Notes: generated by a model not told the origin, from the sequence alone. DNA of 8,007 nucleotides from Dethiosulfatibacter sp. (GCA_019084435.1 JAHRFV010000196.1:1-8007); one strand, 5' to 3'; shown: positions 1 through 6,853, numbered from the stretch's first letter. Program-made: numbers and translations.

Positions 1-1520
1 GCCGGAGCAGTTGTAGGTGTTCCCATACCACTATTCAAACTCAATGCATTGTAGCCTAGCATTCTGAGAACCGCTACAGCCTGACCTGATGTTTGGCCTG
101 AGTAGCAATAAACGATTGCTGTCTTATCTCTTGGAATTTCTTTGAAATAAGTTTGCATATCTAAACCAAATGGCATGTTGACAGCTGTTTCAATATGACC
201 TTCCGCATAAGCTTCAGGTTGTCTAGCAGATATCACGAAAATCGTTTCATCTTTAGTTTGAAGTTTTTCATACAAGCTAGTTGGTGGAATAACTAAATTT
301 TTAACTTCTGATTCGGCCATTGTTTTAAAATAATTTACAACCGTACTTCGTATTGCTGGATTAATGTCGTTTACTTGATCTGTTGCCAAAGCATTTCCTT
401 CGGTTTCCAAATAATTTTCAATGCCTTCTACTTTGGAAATTTCTCTCACAAAACCTGAACGGATAGACTTTGCATCAATGCCTGACATCCTAAACAAGGC
501 TACGGCTTGCCCTGCTGTTTGACCAGTATAGCAATACACGTAAACTGGTTTATCCATTGGCAAATAGTCAATAACTTGTCCTAATTCTCCATTCCAAGGC
601 ACATTTACAGCGCCTTTAAGATGCGATTGTTCATAAACATCCGCTTGTCTGATATCCAATATGAAAATATCTTCTTCAGCATCCATAGAAGCTAACACAT
701 CTGCTGTCGGTACAACATTGCTGGATTCGAAATTACTAAAATAATCAAGAGCAGCTTCCTCGACGAAATGAACAGGATAACCTTTGTTGGTCCAACCAAG
801 TGGAGCGTTAGCACCAACGCCCATGCCACCATTTAATGAATACGCTTCATAACCTAATAGCTTCAACCCTGCGACAACTTGTCCAGCGGTTTGGCCCGAA
901 TAACAGTAAACATAAATAGGTTCATCTTGTGGAAGTTTGTCAAATTCTAAATGCATATCCTTTCCAAAAGCAATATGATTAGCTCCAATAATGTGGCCTT
1001 CATCAAAATGAGCCTTGCTTCTTACTGATAAAACATAAATGTCTTCGTCAGCATCTATGAGGCTTCTTAATTTGATTTCAGGTATAACATAGTTGGTGTA
1101 AGGTGAATCGGATAATCCGTAGTAGTATTCATCTATAGCAGTTTGAACCTCTGGAGAAACCGGATAAATTTCTGTATCTAACTCGTATTCTTCAGTTTCA
1201 ATAAATGCTTGATAACCGTCTACACGACTAATTCCAAAGTTGAATCCCAGATTGACAGATTTAGCATCTATTCCTGCTGCTTGCATGGTCATAACCGCTT
1301 GTCCTGCAGTCTGGCCTGAATAACAGTAAATATAAACTGGCTGATCTTGAGGAATGAATTCCATATTGTCAGCTATAGCTGGTCCCCAAGGAATATTTAC
1401 AGCACCAAGTACATGTCCTTTTTCATATGCGTCAGCTTGTCTGATGTCCACGATAAACATGTCCTGACCTTCAGCTACCATTTCTAAAAATGCACTCTGA
1501 TCAATCTTGTAGATATCATC
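1..1520 (-). repeat. Tandem duplication of a two-domain rhodanese module within the gene
   Basis: Module 1 covers about residues 63-324 and module 2 about 325 to the edge. The repeat distance is 264 residues for domains 1 to 3 (C128 to C392) and 266 for domains 2 to 4 (C268 to C534). From the start of DIRQ to the Cys, domains 1 and 3 align without gaps over 42 residues. Domains 2 and 4 also align without gaps over their equivalent 42. The linker after domains 1 and 3 shares GIDAKS, while the one after domains 2 and 4 shares LGY, SLN and GMG. This shows duplication of a pair, not four independent single-domain copies. Confidence 0.8.
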
Positions 1521-1706
1521 AGGCATGTTCGCAAAATATCCAGCTACGACATCCTCTAATGATGTTTCATCCACATCAACCGATTCATCAACTGATGTAT
1601 TTACTGTTGTTGGCGCAACAGCCGCGCTTTGACCGCAAGCGGCCATTCCAAAGATTAACATTAGCGCGATAAGCACCAGTAATCCTTTTTTAAAAATTGT
1701 TTTCAT
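1..1706 (-). CDS. Multi-domain rhodanese lipoprotein (at least four rhodanese domains), C-terminus beyond window
   Basis: The minus-strand frame stays open from the ATG at 1706 to the left edge, giving 568 codons and no stop. GGAGG lies 7 bases before the ATG. The N-terminus is a lipoprotein signal: KK, a hydrophobic stretch, then MAAC with the lipid-anchoring Cys at residue 24. A Thr/Val/Asp-rich linker runs to about residue 60. Four rhodanese domains follow, at about 63-165, 205-305, 325-430 and 470-568+. Their candidate catalytic cysteines are C128, C268, C392 and C534, each in a loop CY(S/T)GQT(A/S)GQ. All four keep the Cys, but the loop lacks the Arg that ends the classical CxxxxR thiosulfate loop. 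Domains 1 and 3 share DIRQAD, and domains 2 and 4 share a different pattern, so the protein is an A-B-A-B duplication. The likely role is sulfane-sulfur binding or transfer on the outer face of the membrane. The substrate is unknown. It lies 72 bases downstream of another rhodanese lipoprotein and is probably cotranscribed with it. Confidence 0.9.
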   Translation of the reverse strand, partial: MKTIFKKGLLVLIALMLIFGMAACGQSAAVAPTTVNTSVDESVDVDETSLEDVVAGYFANMPDDIYKIDQSAFLEMVAEGQDMFIVDIRQADAYEKGHVLGAVNIPWGPAIADNMEFIPQDQPVYIYCYSGQTAGQAVMTMQAAGIDAKSVNLGFNFGISRVDGYQAFIETEEYELDTEIYPVSPEVQTAIDEYYYGLSDSPYTNYVIPEIKLRSLIDADEDIYVLSVRSKAHFDEGHIIGANHIAFGKDMHLEFDKLPQDEPIYVYCYSGQTAGQVVAGLKLLGYEAYSLNGGMGVGANAPLGWTNKGYPVHFVEEAALDYFSNFESSNVVPTADVLASMDAEEDIFILDIRQADVYEQSHLKGAVNVPWNGELGQVIDYLPMDKPVYVYCYTGQTAGQAVALFRMSGIDAKSIRSGFVREISKVEGIENYLETEGNALATDQVNDINPAIRSTVVNYFKTMAESEVKNLVIPPTSLYEKLQTKDETIFVISARQPEAYAEGHIETAVNMPFGLDMQTYFKEIPRDKTAIVYCYSGQTSGQAVAVLRMLGYNALSLNSGMGTPTTAP

Positions 1707-1754
1707 AAATGCCTCCGTTTTTTTATTGTTTTAATTTTATTGTTGTAGAGATTT

Positions 1755-1775
1755 AAAAACATTGTAAGCATGTTT
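1755..1775 (-). terminator. Weak stem-loop between the two rhodanese genes
   Basis: On the minus strand AAACAT (1775-1770) and ATGTTT (1762-1757) form a perfect 6-bp stem around a 7-base loop, and the run of T continues to 1755. The stem is AT-only apart from one pair and starts just past the stop of the upstream gene (1779). It could be a leaky attenuator that lowers expression of the downstream gene, or it may be chance in AT-rich DNA. Confidence 0.25.
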
Positions 1776-1778
1776 CAT

Positions 1779-2699
1779 TTAGCTATTATCTTGTGGTGAG
1801 GGGCTTACTGGCGCTCCTGTCTCACCTGGCATATCTGCAGGCGCACTTTCATCTGCAATCCATTCAGTCCAGGCACCATCATAAAGCATGAGATTCCGAT
1901 ATCCAGCATTCCACATAGCTGCGTACGTCTGCGCACCTCTTATAGATGTCAAACAATAGATTATAATTGTTGTTTCCGGTTTGATATCTTCTTCTAAATA
2001 CATAATTTGAATATCTTGAATAGACTTAAATGTGCTGTCGCTATAATTATTAGTCAGATAATCAATATTCAATGAACTTGGTATCGTGCCCATATTGTGC
2101 TCTTGAATTGAACGAGTATCAATTAACACAACGTTTTCATCAGGATTGTTTACTTGATTTAAAACATCTGATTTATAAGCTATGAAATCTTCATTTAAAT
2201 CCTTTGCTTCAAAAACAGCTGGCTGAACAACTGGGGGTATATCACTTAATCCCGCATTTGCCTCCATAAGAGCCTTGAAACCGCCACTGACAACTTTCAC
2301 GTTTTCATGTCCATATGCCATCAATGTCCACCACAGTCTAGAAGCATCCATGTTGTTGGAGCTATCATAAGCTATCACTAAGGTGTCGTTGGATATTCCG
2401 TTTTGACCCATCACTTCTTCTATCTGCTCTTTCGGAGCTAACATATTGCTATATGGATCATCAACATTGATTGCATTTCTAGGAATATTGACAGCATTTG
2501 ATATATGTTGCTTTTCATAATCTGACGGACTTCTCAGATCGACCATAACCGTGCTGGCATTTCCCATTAATGCAATTGCTTCTTTTGCGGTGATAATAAC
2601 TGTTCCAGTCTCAGCAAAATCATAATTCGCACAACCTGACAAACTTAAGGTTGATATTAATATAATGACAACTGCTAAAACTAATGATATTTTTCGCAT
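1779..2699 (-). CDS. Two-domain rhodanese (TST-like sulfurtransferase) lipoprotein
   Basis: This is a 306-residue secreted lipoprotein. The signal peptide is MRK plus a long hydrophobic core ending in the lipobox LSGC, with the lipidated Cys at residue 23. Two rhodanese folds follow, as in thiosulfate or 3-mercaptopyruvate sulfurtransferases. The N-terminal domain has VDLRSPSDYEKQHI and DSSNNMDASR, with Asp where a catalytic Cys would be, so it is the usual inactive domain. The C-terminal domain has IDTRSIQEH and the active loop CLTSIR, a six-residue Cys-to-Arg loop as in the TST family, followed by YDGAWTEW. A Pro/Ser-rich tail ends the protein. Start choice: an ATG at 2705 directly abuts GGAGG, whereas the ATG at 2699 lies 6 bases after it, so 2699 is preferred. 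This is the first gene of a two-gene minus-strand unit. The likely role is extracytoplasmic sulfane-sulfur transfer; the donor cannot be told from sequence. Confidence 0.9.
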   Translation of the reverse strand: MRKISLVLAVVIILISTLSLSGCANYDFAETGTVIITAKEAIALMGNASTVMVDLRSPSDYEKQHISNAVNIPRNAINVDDPYSNMLAPKEQIEEVMGQNGISNDTLVIAYDSSNNMDASRLWWTLMAYGHENVKVVSGGFKALMEANAGLSDIPPVVQPAVFEAKDLNEDFIAYKSDVLNQVNNPDENVVLIDTRSIQEHNMGTIPSSLNIDYLTNNYSDSTFKSIQDIQIMYLEEDIKPETTIIIYCLTSIRGAQTYAAMWNAGYRNLMLYDGAWTEWIADESAPADMPGETGAPVSPSPQDNS

Positions 2700-2791
2700 T
2701 TGCATCCTCCATGTTACACATTTTGTAATTATTATTGTTTGAACACGATTTCTTGATGTTTTCAGTTTAAATTGTTAAATAATATACAATC

Positions 2792-2813
2792 ATTATAAGA
2801 TATTTAAATCTCT
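2792..2813 (-). promoter_or_regulatory. Candidate promoter and abutting palindrome for the rhodanese lipoprotein genes
   Basis: On the minus strand a perfect TATAAT (2797-2792) lies about 93 bases upstream of the 2699 start. No good -35 box stands 16-18 bases before it. The spacer immediately upstream is a 16-bp near-palindrome (2798-2813; AGA, one unpaired position, ATTTAAAT, one unpaired position, TCT). A dimeric regulator bound there would cover the promoter spacer. The -10 match is seen; the operator role is inference, and the palindrome is AT-only apart from its ends. Confidence 0.4.
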
Positions 2814-2859
2814 TTTGGATATCATGTTTTATAATGTAGTATTTGAATCGTTAATATAG

Positions 2860-2888
2860 TTGGAAACATTGATTTTTTCTAGTATAAT
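2860..2888 (+). promoter_or_regulatory. Sigma-A type promoter of the glycosyltransferase gene
   Basis: TTGGAA (2860-2865, 4 of 6 to the -35 consensus) is followed after exactly 17 bases by a perfect TATAAT (2883-2888). Transcription would begin near 2895, leaving a short leader of about 30 bases before the ATG at 2926. An in-frame TTG at 2860 is part of this -35 box, which argues strongly against using it as the translation start. Confidence 0.65.
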
Positions 2889-2925
2889 AGCTTTGACAGT
2901 TATCAAAGTTCGTATTGGAGCGTGT

Positions 2926-4428
2926 ATGAAAAAGTATATTGTCATACTGATTTTTGTTTATTTTTTAATTAACATCCTTTTTTTAGATTTGTTTCCATTA
3001 ATTCATTCCGATGAAAGTTGGCTTGGTGGTCTTTCAAGATTGTATCTCGAGGATGCTACGCCTTCTGTTACGGAGTCTTTCTTTGACTTGTTTCCTCGCT
3101 ATCCTCATGGCATCAAAATCATTTTCCACTACATTCAAGCCTTCTTCATACTATTGTTCAGTTATTCCCCTTATACTCTGAGGATAATCTCATTAATAAT
3201 AAGCTGTGGTGTATTGTTCATTTTCTATCTATTAGCCCGTAAATGTCTACATCGTCAAGGATTAGTCTTGCTTTCGGTACTTGTGTTGGCAACTGATATA
3301 CAGTTTATCTATGCAGCTCACTTTGCACGTCAGGAAATCTTGATTCTTTTGCTGATCTTGCTTTGTGCCTATATCAAACTTTTTTTGGATTTCCGCTATA
3401 AAAATCTCGTATTGTCCCTGTTGACAGGTATAGCTATAGGCGTTCATCCCAATGCATTCTTTATTGCAGTCATATTGGGTTTTTTGTACAGCTATGATAT
3501 CTTAATTAAAAAAAGTTCATTGAGGTCTTTGATTACTTATGTCTTGCTTACTGGCTGCTTTGCAATGATTTATGTGTTTATAAGCCTTAAAATGGACCCA
3601 GAATTCATCTATCATTACAGAACCTTTGGTGAACAGTTTGGTGTTTTTGATGATTCAATGAATAGAACGGTTCAAATAGTGGATTTTTATCGCAAACTGT
3701 ATTATCAAGTCAGTGGCACATATTACATGCCCCCTATCCATCTGCAACTCGTATTATTTGCTTTCTTTGGAGCGATAGCTTCAATAAGTCTTTTAATGAA
3801 AAAACGAGATAAAATAGTCATGCAACTCATGCTTATTCTTTTAGGGATTAATTTGACGTTCATTATAATCGGACGTTTCAATCAGACAAGTATTATATTC
3901 ATTTTCCCTTTTGCTTGGCTTCTAGTACTTTATTGGATTGAACGTTTTCGATTGTCACCTATCATCTTCATTCTTTTGATCATACAGATTTCAATATCAT
4001 CCTTGGCGATCGCACCTTACCTGCAAGATCACTATAAATATTACATTCACGAAATCAAATCACATGTACCTAGTGATGCCAATGTATTGGCGAATCTAAA
4101 CACTGAGTTTTACTTTCATAAAAATACGCTATATGATTACCGTAATCTGAATTTTTTGGAAGACCGAAACATAAGCTTTGAAAATTATATACTTGATCGT
4201 GAAATAGAATACATTATCTACCCTGAGGAAATGGATTTCATCTACAACCGACGCCCTGTATGGAATGGCATATATGGTAATTTGTATCCTTATTATGATG
4301 ATATGCAGCGCTTTCTCAGTGAACGTTGCCAAATCATACACCAGTTCCATAGCCCTTATGGCATGAGAATCGTTTTATTTCAAAATAATCAAGATTGGTT
4401 GATCACAATCTATAAGGTAGTACGATAA
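2926..4428 (+). CDS. GT-C fold membrane glycosyltransferase (GT39/PMT_2-like)
   Basis: This is a 500-residue polytopic membrane protein of the ArnT/PMT-like superfamily, which transfers sugars from polyprenyl-phosphate donors on the outer face of the membrane. Seen: a first transmembrane helix (about 4-25) followed at once by HSDESW (27-32), the acidic pair expected in the first outer loop of GT-C enzymes. Further on come HFARQE (132-137) and GVHPNA (172-177), patterns typical of the PMT_2 family. About ten more hydrophobic segments follow, and then a soluble C-terminal part of about 130 residues rich in Tyr, Asn and Asp. Start: GGAG at 2917-2920 is 5 bases before the ATG. The upstream in-frame TTG (2860) is rejected because it is the -35 box of the gene's own promoter. 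The gene stands alone on the plus strand, with its own promoter, between two sulfur-related minus-strand blocks. Sugar and acceptor cannot be inferred, and no link to sulfur is visible. Confidence 0.8.
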   Translation: MKKYIVILIFVYFLINILFLDLFPLIHSDESWLGGLSRLYLEDATPSVTESFFDLFPRYPHGIKIIFHYIQAFFILLFSYSPYTLRIISLIISCGVLFIFYLLARKCLHRQGLVLLSVLVLATDIQFIYAAHFARQEILILLLILLCAYIKLFLDFRYKNLVLSLLTGIAIGVHPNAFFIAVILGFLYSYDILIKKSSLRSLITYVLLTGCFAMIYVFISLKMDPEFIYHYRTFGEQFGVFDDSMNRTVQIVDFYRKLYYQVSGTYYMPPIHLQLVLFAFFGAIASISLLMKKRDKIVMQLMLILLGINLTFIIIGRFNQTSIIFIFPFAWLLVLYWIERFRLSPIIFILLIIQISISSLAIAPYLQDHYKYYIHEIKSHVPSDANVLANLNTEFYFHKNTLYDYRNLNFLEDRNISFENYILDREIEYIIYPEEMDFIYNRRPVWNGIYGNLYPYYDDMQRFLSERCQIIHQFHSPYGMRIVLFQNNQDWLITIYKVVR

Positions 4429-4462
4429 CGGACCCCTAGACTTTAATGTCGGAAGAGTCCGT
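4428..4462. terminator. Possible bidirectional stem-loop in the convergent gap
   Basis: ACGGAC (4428-4433) and GTCCGT (4457-4462) are perfect inverted repeats closing a loop with a small inner GAC/GTC pair (4439-4441 and 4448-4450). The stem lies between the converging stops of the glycosyltransferase and the flavoprotein. It could end transcription from both sides, but neither strand has a clear U-run after it. On the minus strand a second short stem, AGCATT/AATGCT (4495-4490 and 4478-4473), followed by TTT, overlaps the flavoprotein stop. Confidence 0.35.
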
Positions 4463-4476
4463 CCTGAACAAAAGCA

Positions 4477-5709
4477 TTACGACGTTTTCAATGCTGACAT
4501 AATACTCTCTTCGTTTATCATGTCAATGAAATGATCCACTTTGCCATTTTTTATGATGGCCACATAAGGATAGTTTGTTCTTCCCAGTCTTTTAGCTATG
4601 CCATCTGATTTGTAGACATCAATTTTACAGAAATTGTAATCCTTACCATGCTTTGAAGCCAACTCTTCAATCATTGGAAGCACTTCTCTTTGGTTCGCTT
4701 CTATAGCATTATAGACAAAAACAGAACCATTTTTATCTTTTTTCACAACATTTGCTTCAAAAACTTCTGTTTCAGCAATAAATTTCTCAGCAGCATATCC
4801 AGCTATTGCACCGTCTCCAACTGCAGTAGCGACCTGCTTCAACCATTTATCACGAACATCTCCTGCAGCAAAAACACCCTCTAAATTAGTTTCCATCCTA
4901 TCATTTGAAATGATATAACCTTGAGGCGTTAAATCAACCTGACCTTTAATCAACTCTGTATTAGGAATGTAGCCAATAAATTCAAAACAATTGTCACATT
5001 TTACAGGAATCAATTCATTTGTCTTCAAGTTTCTTAATACAACTGTATCCAAATGGCCTTCTCCTTCAAATGATTCAGTTACAGTATTCCAGATAAATTC
5101 CATTTTTGGATTGGCCAAAGCGGCTTCTTTTGCAATCTCATTGCAATCCATAATTCCTTCATCGTGCATAACAGATACAATGACTTTTTTAGCGAATTTT
5201 GTCAAAAACATACCTTCTTCAATAGCCGCATCGCCACTGCCGATGACCACCACCACTTTATCAGTGTTAGAAGCCGCGTCGCAAGTTGCACAGAAGGAGA
5301 TTCCCTTATCAAATAAAAAATTCTCTTCATTCTTAGCTTTGGTGGTACGTGGTCTTCCGCCACTGGCAAGGACAACTGCTTTTGCAAAATACTTATTTCT
5401 AAATGTTTCAACGATTTTTTCCTCACCTGTCAAATCAACAGATTGAACTTCAGTCAGTTTGAATTTCGCACCCATGTTCTTGGCTTGCTCTTTCATTAAA
5501 TCGGTAATCTCTTCACCCTTAGGTGAATTTGGAAATCCCGGATAATTCCATATTTCATTTGTATAAGTCGCCAGTCCACCTACTAGGGCTTTTTCAATGA
5601 TCAAAGTACTTAGCCTAGCTCTGGAACAATAAATTGCAGCTGTTAATCCTGCCGCTCCTGCTCCTATGATAATCACATCATAATGCTCTATTTTTTTTTC
5701 GCGTGTCAT
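4477..5709 (-). CDS. Thioredoxin-reductase-like flavoprotein with C-terminal thioredoxin-fold domain lacking CxxC
   Basis: The product is 410 residues, about 100 longer than a plain thioredoxin reductase (about 310). Residues 10-310 are the reductase: FAD site GAGAAG (16-21), redox-active C140-A-T-C143 followed by D, a nucleotide-binding GSGDAA (157-162), and the FAD-closing AAGDVRDK (281-288) with TAVGDG (295-300). The HRRxxxR motif that binds the NADPH phosphate is absent; the equivalent stretch reads VMHDEGIMDC (180-189). NADH or another donor is therefore possible. Residues about 329-410 resemble a thioredoxin fold, with a YP motif (P381) at the usual cis-Pro place and a typical final strand and helix. 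The usual CxxC position is occupied by NAIEANQ (334-340), with no Cys. The start at 5709 has GGAGGT at a 5-base gap, and an in-frame ATG further upstream lacks this. It is the last gene of the sulfur operon and likely supplies electrons to a partner in the same pathway (inference). Confidence 0.88.
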   Translation of the reverse strand: MTREKKIEHYDVIIIGAGAAGLTAAIYCSRARLSTLIIEKALVGGLATYTNEIWNYPGFPNSPKGEEITDLMKEQAKNMGAKFKLTEVQSVDLTGEEKIVETFRNKYFAKAVVLASGGRPRTTKAKNEENFLFDKGISFCATCDAASNTDKVVVVIGSGDAAIEEGMFLTKFAKKVIVSVMHDEGIMDCNEIAKEAALANPKMEFIWNTVTESFEGEGHLDTVVLRNLKTNELIPVKCDNCFEFIGYIPNTELIKGQVDLTPQGYIISNDRMETNLEGVFAAGDVRDKWLKQVATAVGDGAIAGYAAEKFIAETEVFEANVVKKDKNGSVFVYNAIEANQREVLPMIEELASKHGKDYNFCKIDVYKSDGIAKRLGRTNYPYVAIIKNGKVDHFIDMINEESIMSALKTS

Positions 5710-5776
5710 AATATACCTCCATATTTCTTTCTTGTTTCTCAAGGGAAAAAACTATAAATAATCTAGCTATTTGCCC

Positions 5777-6331
5777 CTACATAAAATACTTCACCAATAA
5801 CTTGCTTCCGATGACAGCGCCTACAAACATAAATGCCGCAAATACCCATCCTGACAGTGAAAGAGAGGATATCCCGCCGAATAAGGCACCAATATTGCAA
5901 CCGTAAGCGATTCTCGCGCCATAACCCATCATGATACCACCTGAGACTGCCGCTACAATTTGGCGTTTATTTTTGATCTTTTTGATTTTAAATTGCGACG
6001 CCAACAAAGTTGACAATAATGCACCAAAGATAACACCTAGATTCAGCATTGTGCCGCCATTGCTCATAAAACCTGCTTCCAGAGTACTTAACGAGCCAGG
6101 TGCACCAGGACCAGTGAAATAATACCATTTTTCAACACTGCCACCAACTAATTGATAGAGCCACGCCCCCCAATTGGCGAATGTACCAGAAACGCCCCAT
6201 GGGCTTCCTGTGGTAGCAAGCATGACAATTTGAAACAATGATAACAATACAGCTCCTGTCACGTATGAATAAGGTGTTCTAAACCATTTATCATAAAGAT
6301 CATTTTCTTTTAATTTATTGAAAAATTCCAA
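5777..6331 (-). CDS. YeeE/YedE-family (sulf_transp) permease half, short form
   Basis: This 184-residue integral membrane protein belongs to the YeeE/YedE family, whose studied members take up thiosulfate. Hydrophobic helices lie at about 22-40, 92-112, 124-142 and 160-180. The family signature is clear near the end: GARIAYGCNIGALFGG (138-153) and SLSGW (158-162), with C145 the conserved cysteine. Full-length members have about 350 residues and two such halves, so this is half a transporter. The other half is probably the 289-residue protein at the head of the operon. The start is TTG at 6331, because AGGAGGT (6344-6338) sits 6 bases before it and the next in-frame Met is residue 37. The gene lies 37 bases after the second TusA-like gene and 67 bases before the flavoprotein. 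A selenium-related role, as for some YedE proteins, cannot be ruled out. Confidence 0.88.
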   Translation of the reverse strand: MEFFNKLKENDLYDKWFRTPYSYVTGAVLLSLFQIVMLATTGSPWGVSGTFANWGAWLYQLVGGSVEKWYYFTGPGAPGSLSTLEAGFMSNGGTMLNLGVIFGALLSTLLASQFKIKKIKNKRQIVAAVSGGIMMGYGARIAYGCNIGALFGGISSLSLSGWVFAAFMFVGAVIGSKLLVKYFM

Positions 6332-6368
6332 CTTTACACCTCCTTAGAACAATGATTGATCATTATTC

Positions 6369-6599
6369 CTATTGCGCCTTCTCTATAATGATTTCCCATT
6401 CGCCATCATCTACTTCTTCAATATCTACGAAATGTCCTTCTTTTCGAGCCCATTCAGGTACATTTTTAACCGCACAACTATGGTCAATCTGTACGACCAA
6501 TACATCGCCAACTTCCAAACCCTTTAACGCGTTTTCTGCTTTTACCAAAGGGACTGGACATGCTTCCCCTAAACAATCTAACATTAATTCTTTAGCCAT
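6369..6599 (-). CDS. TusA-like sulfur carrier, second copy
   Basis: A 76-residue protein of the TusA/SirA/YedF family, which carries sulfur as a persulfide on the Cys of a CPxP motif. The motif is complete at C14-P-V-P17, set in CLGEACPVPLVKAEN. Two further cysteines, C9 and C42 (in DHSCAV), could take part in relay or disulfide formation. PEWARKEGH in the second half is typical of the family. GGAGG stands 6 bases before the ATG. The product differs from that of the preceding gene at only three positions (A21, G27, V30 against S, S, I). It sits between the two permease halves, so it probably receives sulfur entering through them (inference). Confidence 0.92.
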   Translation of the reverse strand: MAKELMLDCLGEACPVPLVKAENALKGLEVGDVLVVQIDHSCAVKNVPEWARKEGHFVDIEEVDDGEWEIIIEKAQ

Positions 6600-6622
6600 T
6601 TTATTCCTCCAATATTCTTAAT

Positions 6623-6853
6623 TTATTGTGCTTTCTCTATAATAATTTCCCACTCGCCATCATCTACTTCTTCGATATCTACAAAATGTCCTTCTTTACG
6701 AGCCCATTCAGGCACATTCTTAACCGCACAGCTGTGATCAATCTGTACAACTAATACATCGCCGATTTCTAAACTCTTCAAAGCGTTCTCCGATTTTACC
6801 AAAGGAACCGGACATGCTTCCCCTAAACAATCTAACATTAACTCTTTCGCCAT
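6623..6853 (-). CDS. TusA-like sulfur carrier, first copy
   Basis: A 76-residue TusA/SirA-family protein with CPxP at C14-P-V-P17 and the same extra cysteines C9 and C42 as its twin. Its ribosome binding site AGGAGG overlaps the TAG stop of the permease gene upstream (stop at 6863-6865), so translation of the two is probably coupled. The next gene, its near-identical copy, begins 23 bases after its stop. Small TusA proteins next to YeeE/YedE permeases are a recurring arrangement. TusA is expected to act in the cytoplasm, passing sulfur on to tRNA thiolation, cofactor synthesis or oxidation and reduction pathways; which of these applies here is not visible. Confidence 0.92.
   Translation of the reverse strand: MAKELMLDCLGEACPVPLVKSENALKSLEIGDVLVVQIDHSCAVKNVPEWARKEGHFVDIEEVDDGEWEIIIEKAQ

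Larger units (their letters stand above)
6369..6853 (-). repeat. Tandem duplication of the TusA-like gene
   Basis: Two direct copies of a 231-base gene lie 254 bases apart, start to start. The proteins differ at 3 of 76 positions. By hand count the DNA differs at roughly 27 positions, nearly all synonymous. The duplication is therefore not very recent, and both copies have been kept under strong purifying selection, or they are partly homogenised by gene conversion. Confidence 0.9.

Noticed and set aside
1490..1672. A 60-codon plus-strand open frame, rich in His and Gln
   Set aside because: It is antisense to the N-terminal part of the multi-domain rhodanese gene, which has a signal peptide and intact domains.
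1..1706. Repeated DNA stretches around the TGT codons, considered as a CRISPR-like or mobile repeat
   Set aside because: The repeats are spaced 124-142 codons apart and are explained by the repeated rhodanese active-site loops.
3262..3447. Minus-strand open frames at 3262-3447 and 4129-4350
   Set aside because: They are antisense to the glycosyltransferase gene, with no start signals or recognisable domains.
5202..5426. A 74-codon minus-strand frame within the flavoprotein gene
   Set aside because: It is out of frame within a gene whose own frame carries the CATC and nucleotide-binding motifs. It is a shadow frame.
4991..5446. A 151-codon open frame on the plus strand, with other plus-strand frames at 4690-4884, 5931-6122, 6352-6621, 7082-7285 and 7341-7712
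   Set aside because: Each lies opposite a well-recognised minus-strand gene, has no ribosome binding site of note and no family resemblance. They are mirror frames of the real genes.
5710..5776. Possible terminator between the short permease half and the flavoprotein
   Set aside because: Only a weak T/C-rich fold-back with a two-base loop is present. Genes on both sides appear to belong to one operon.
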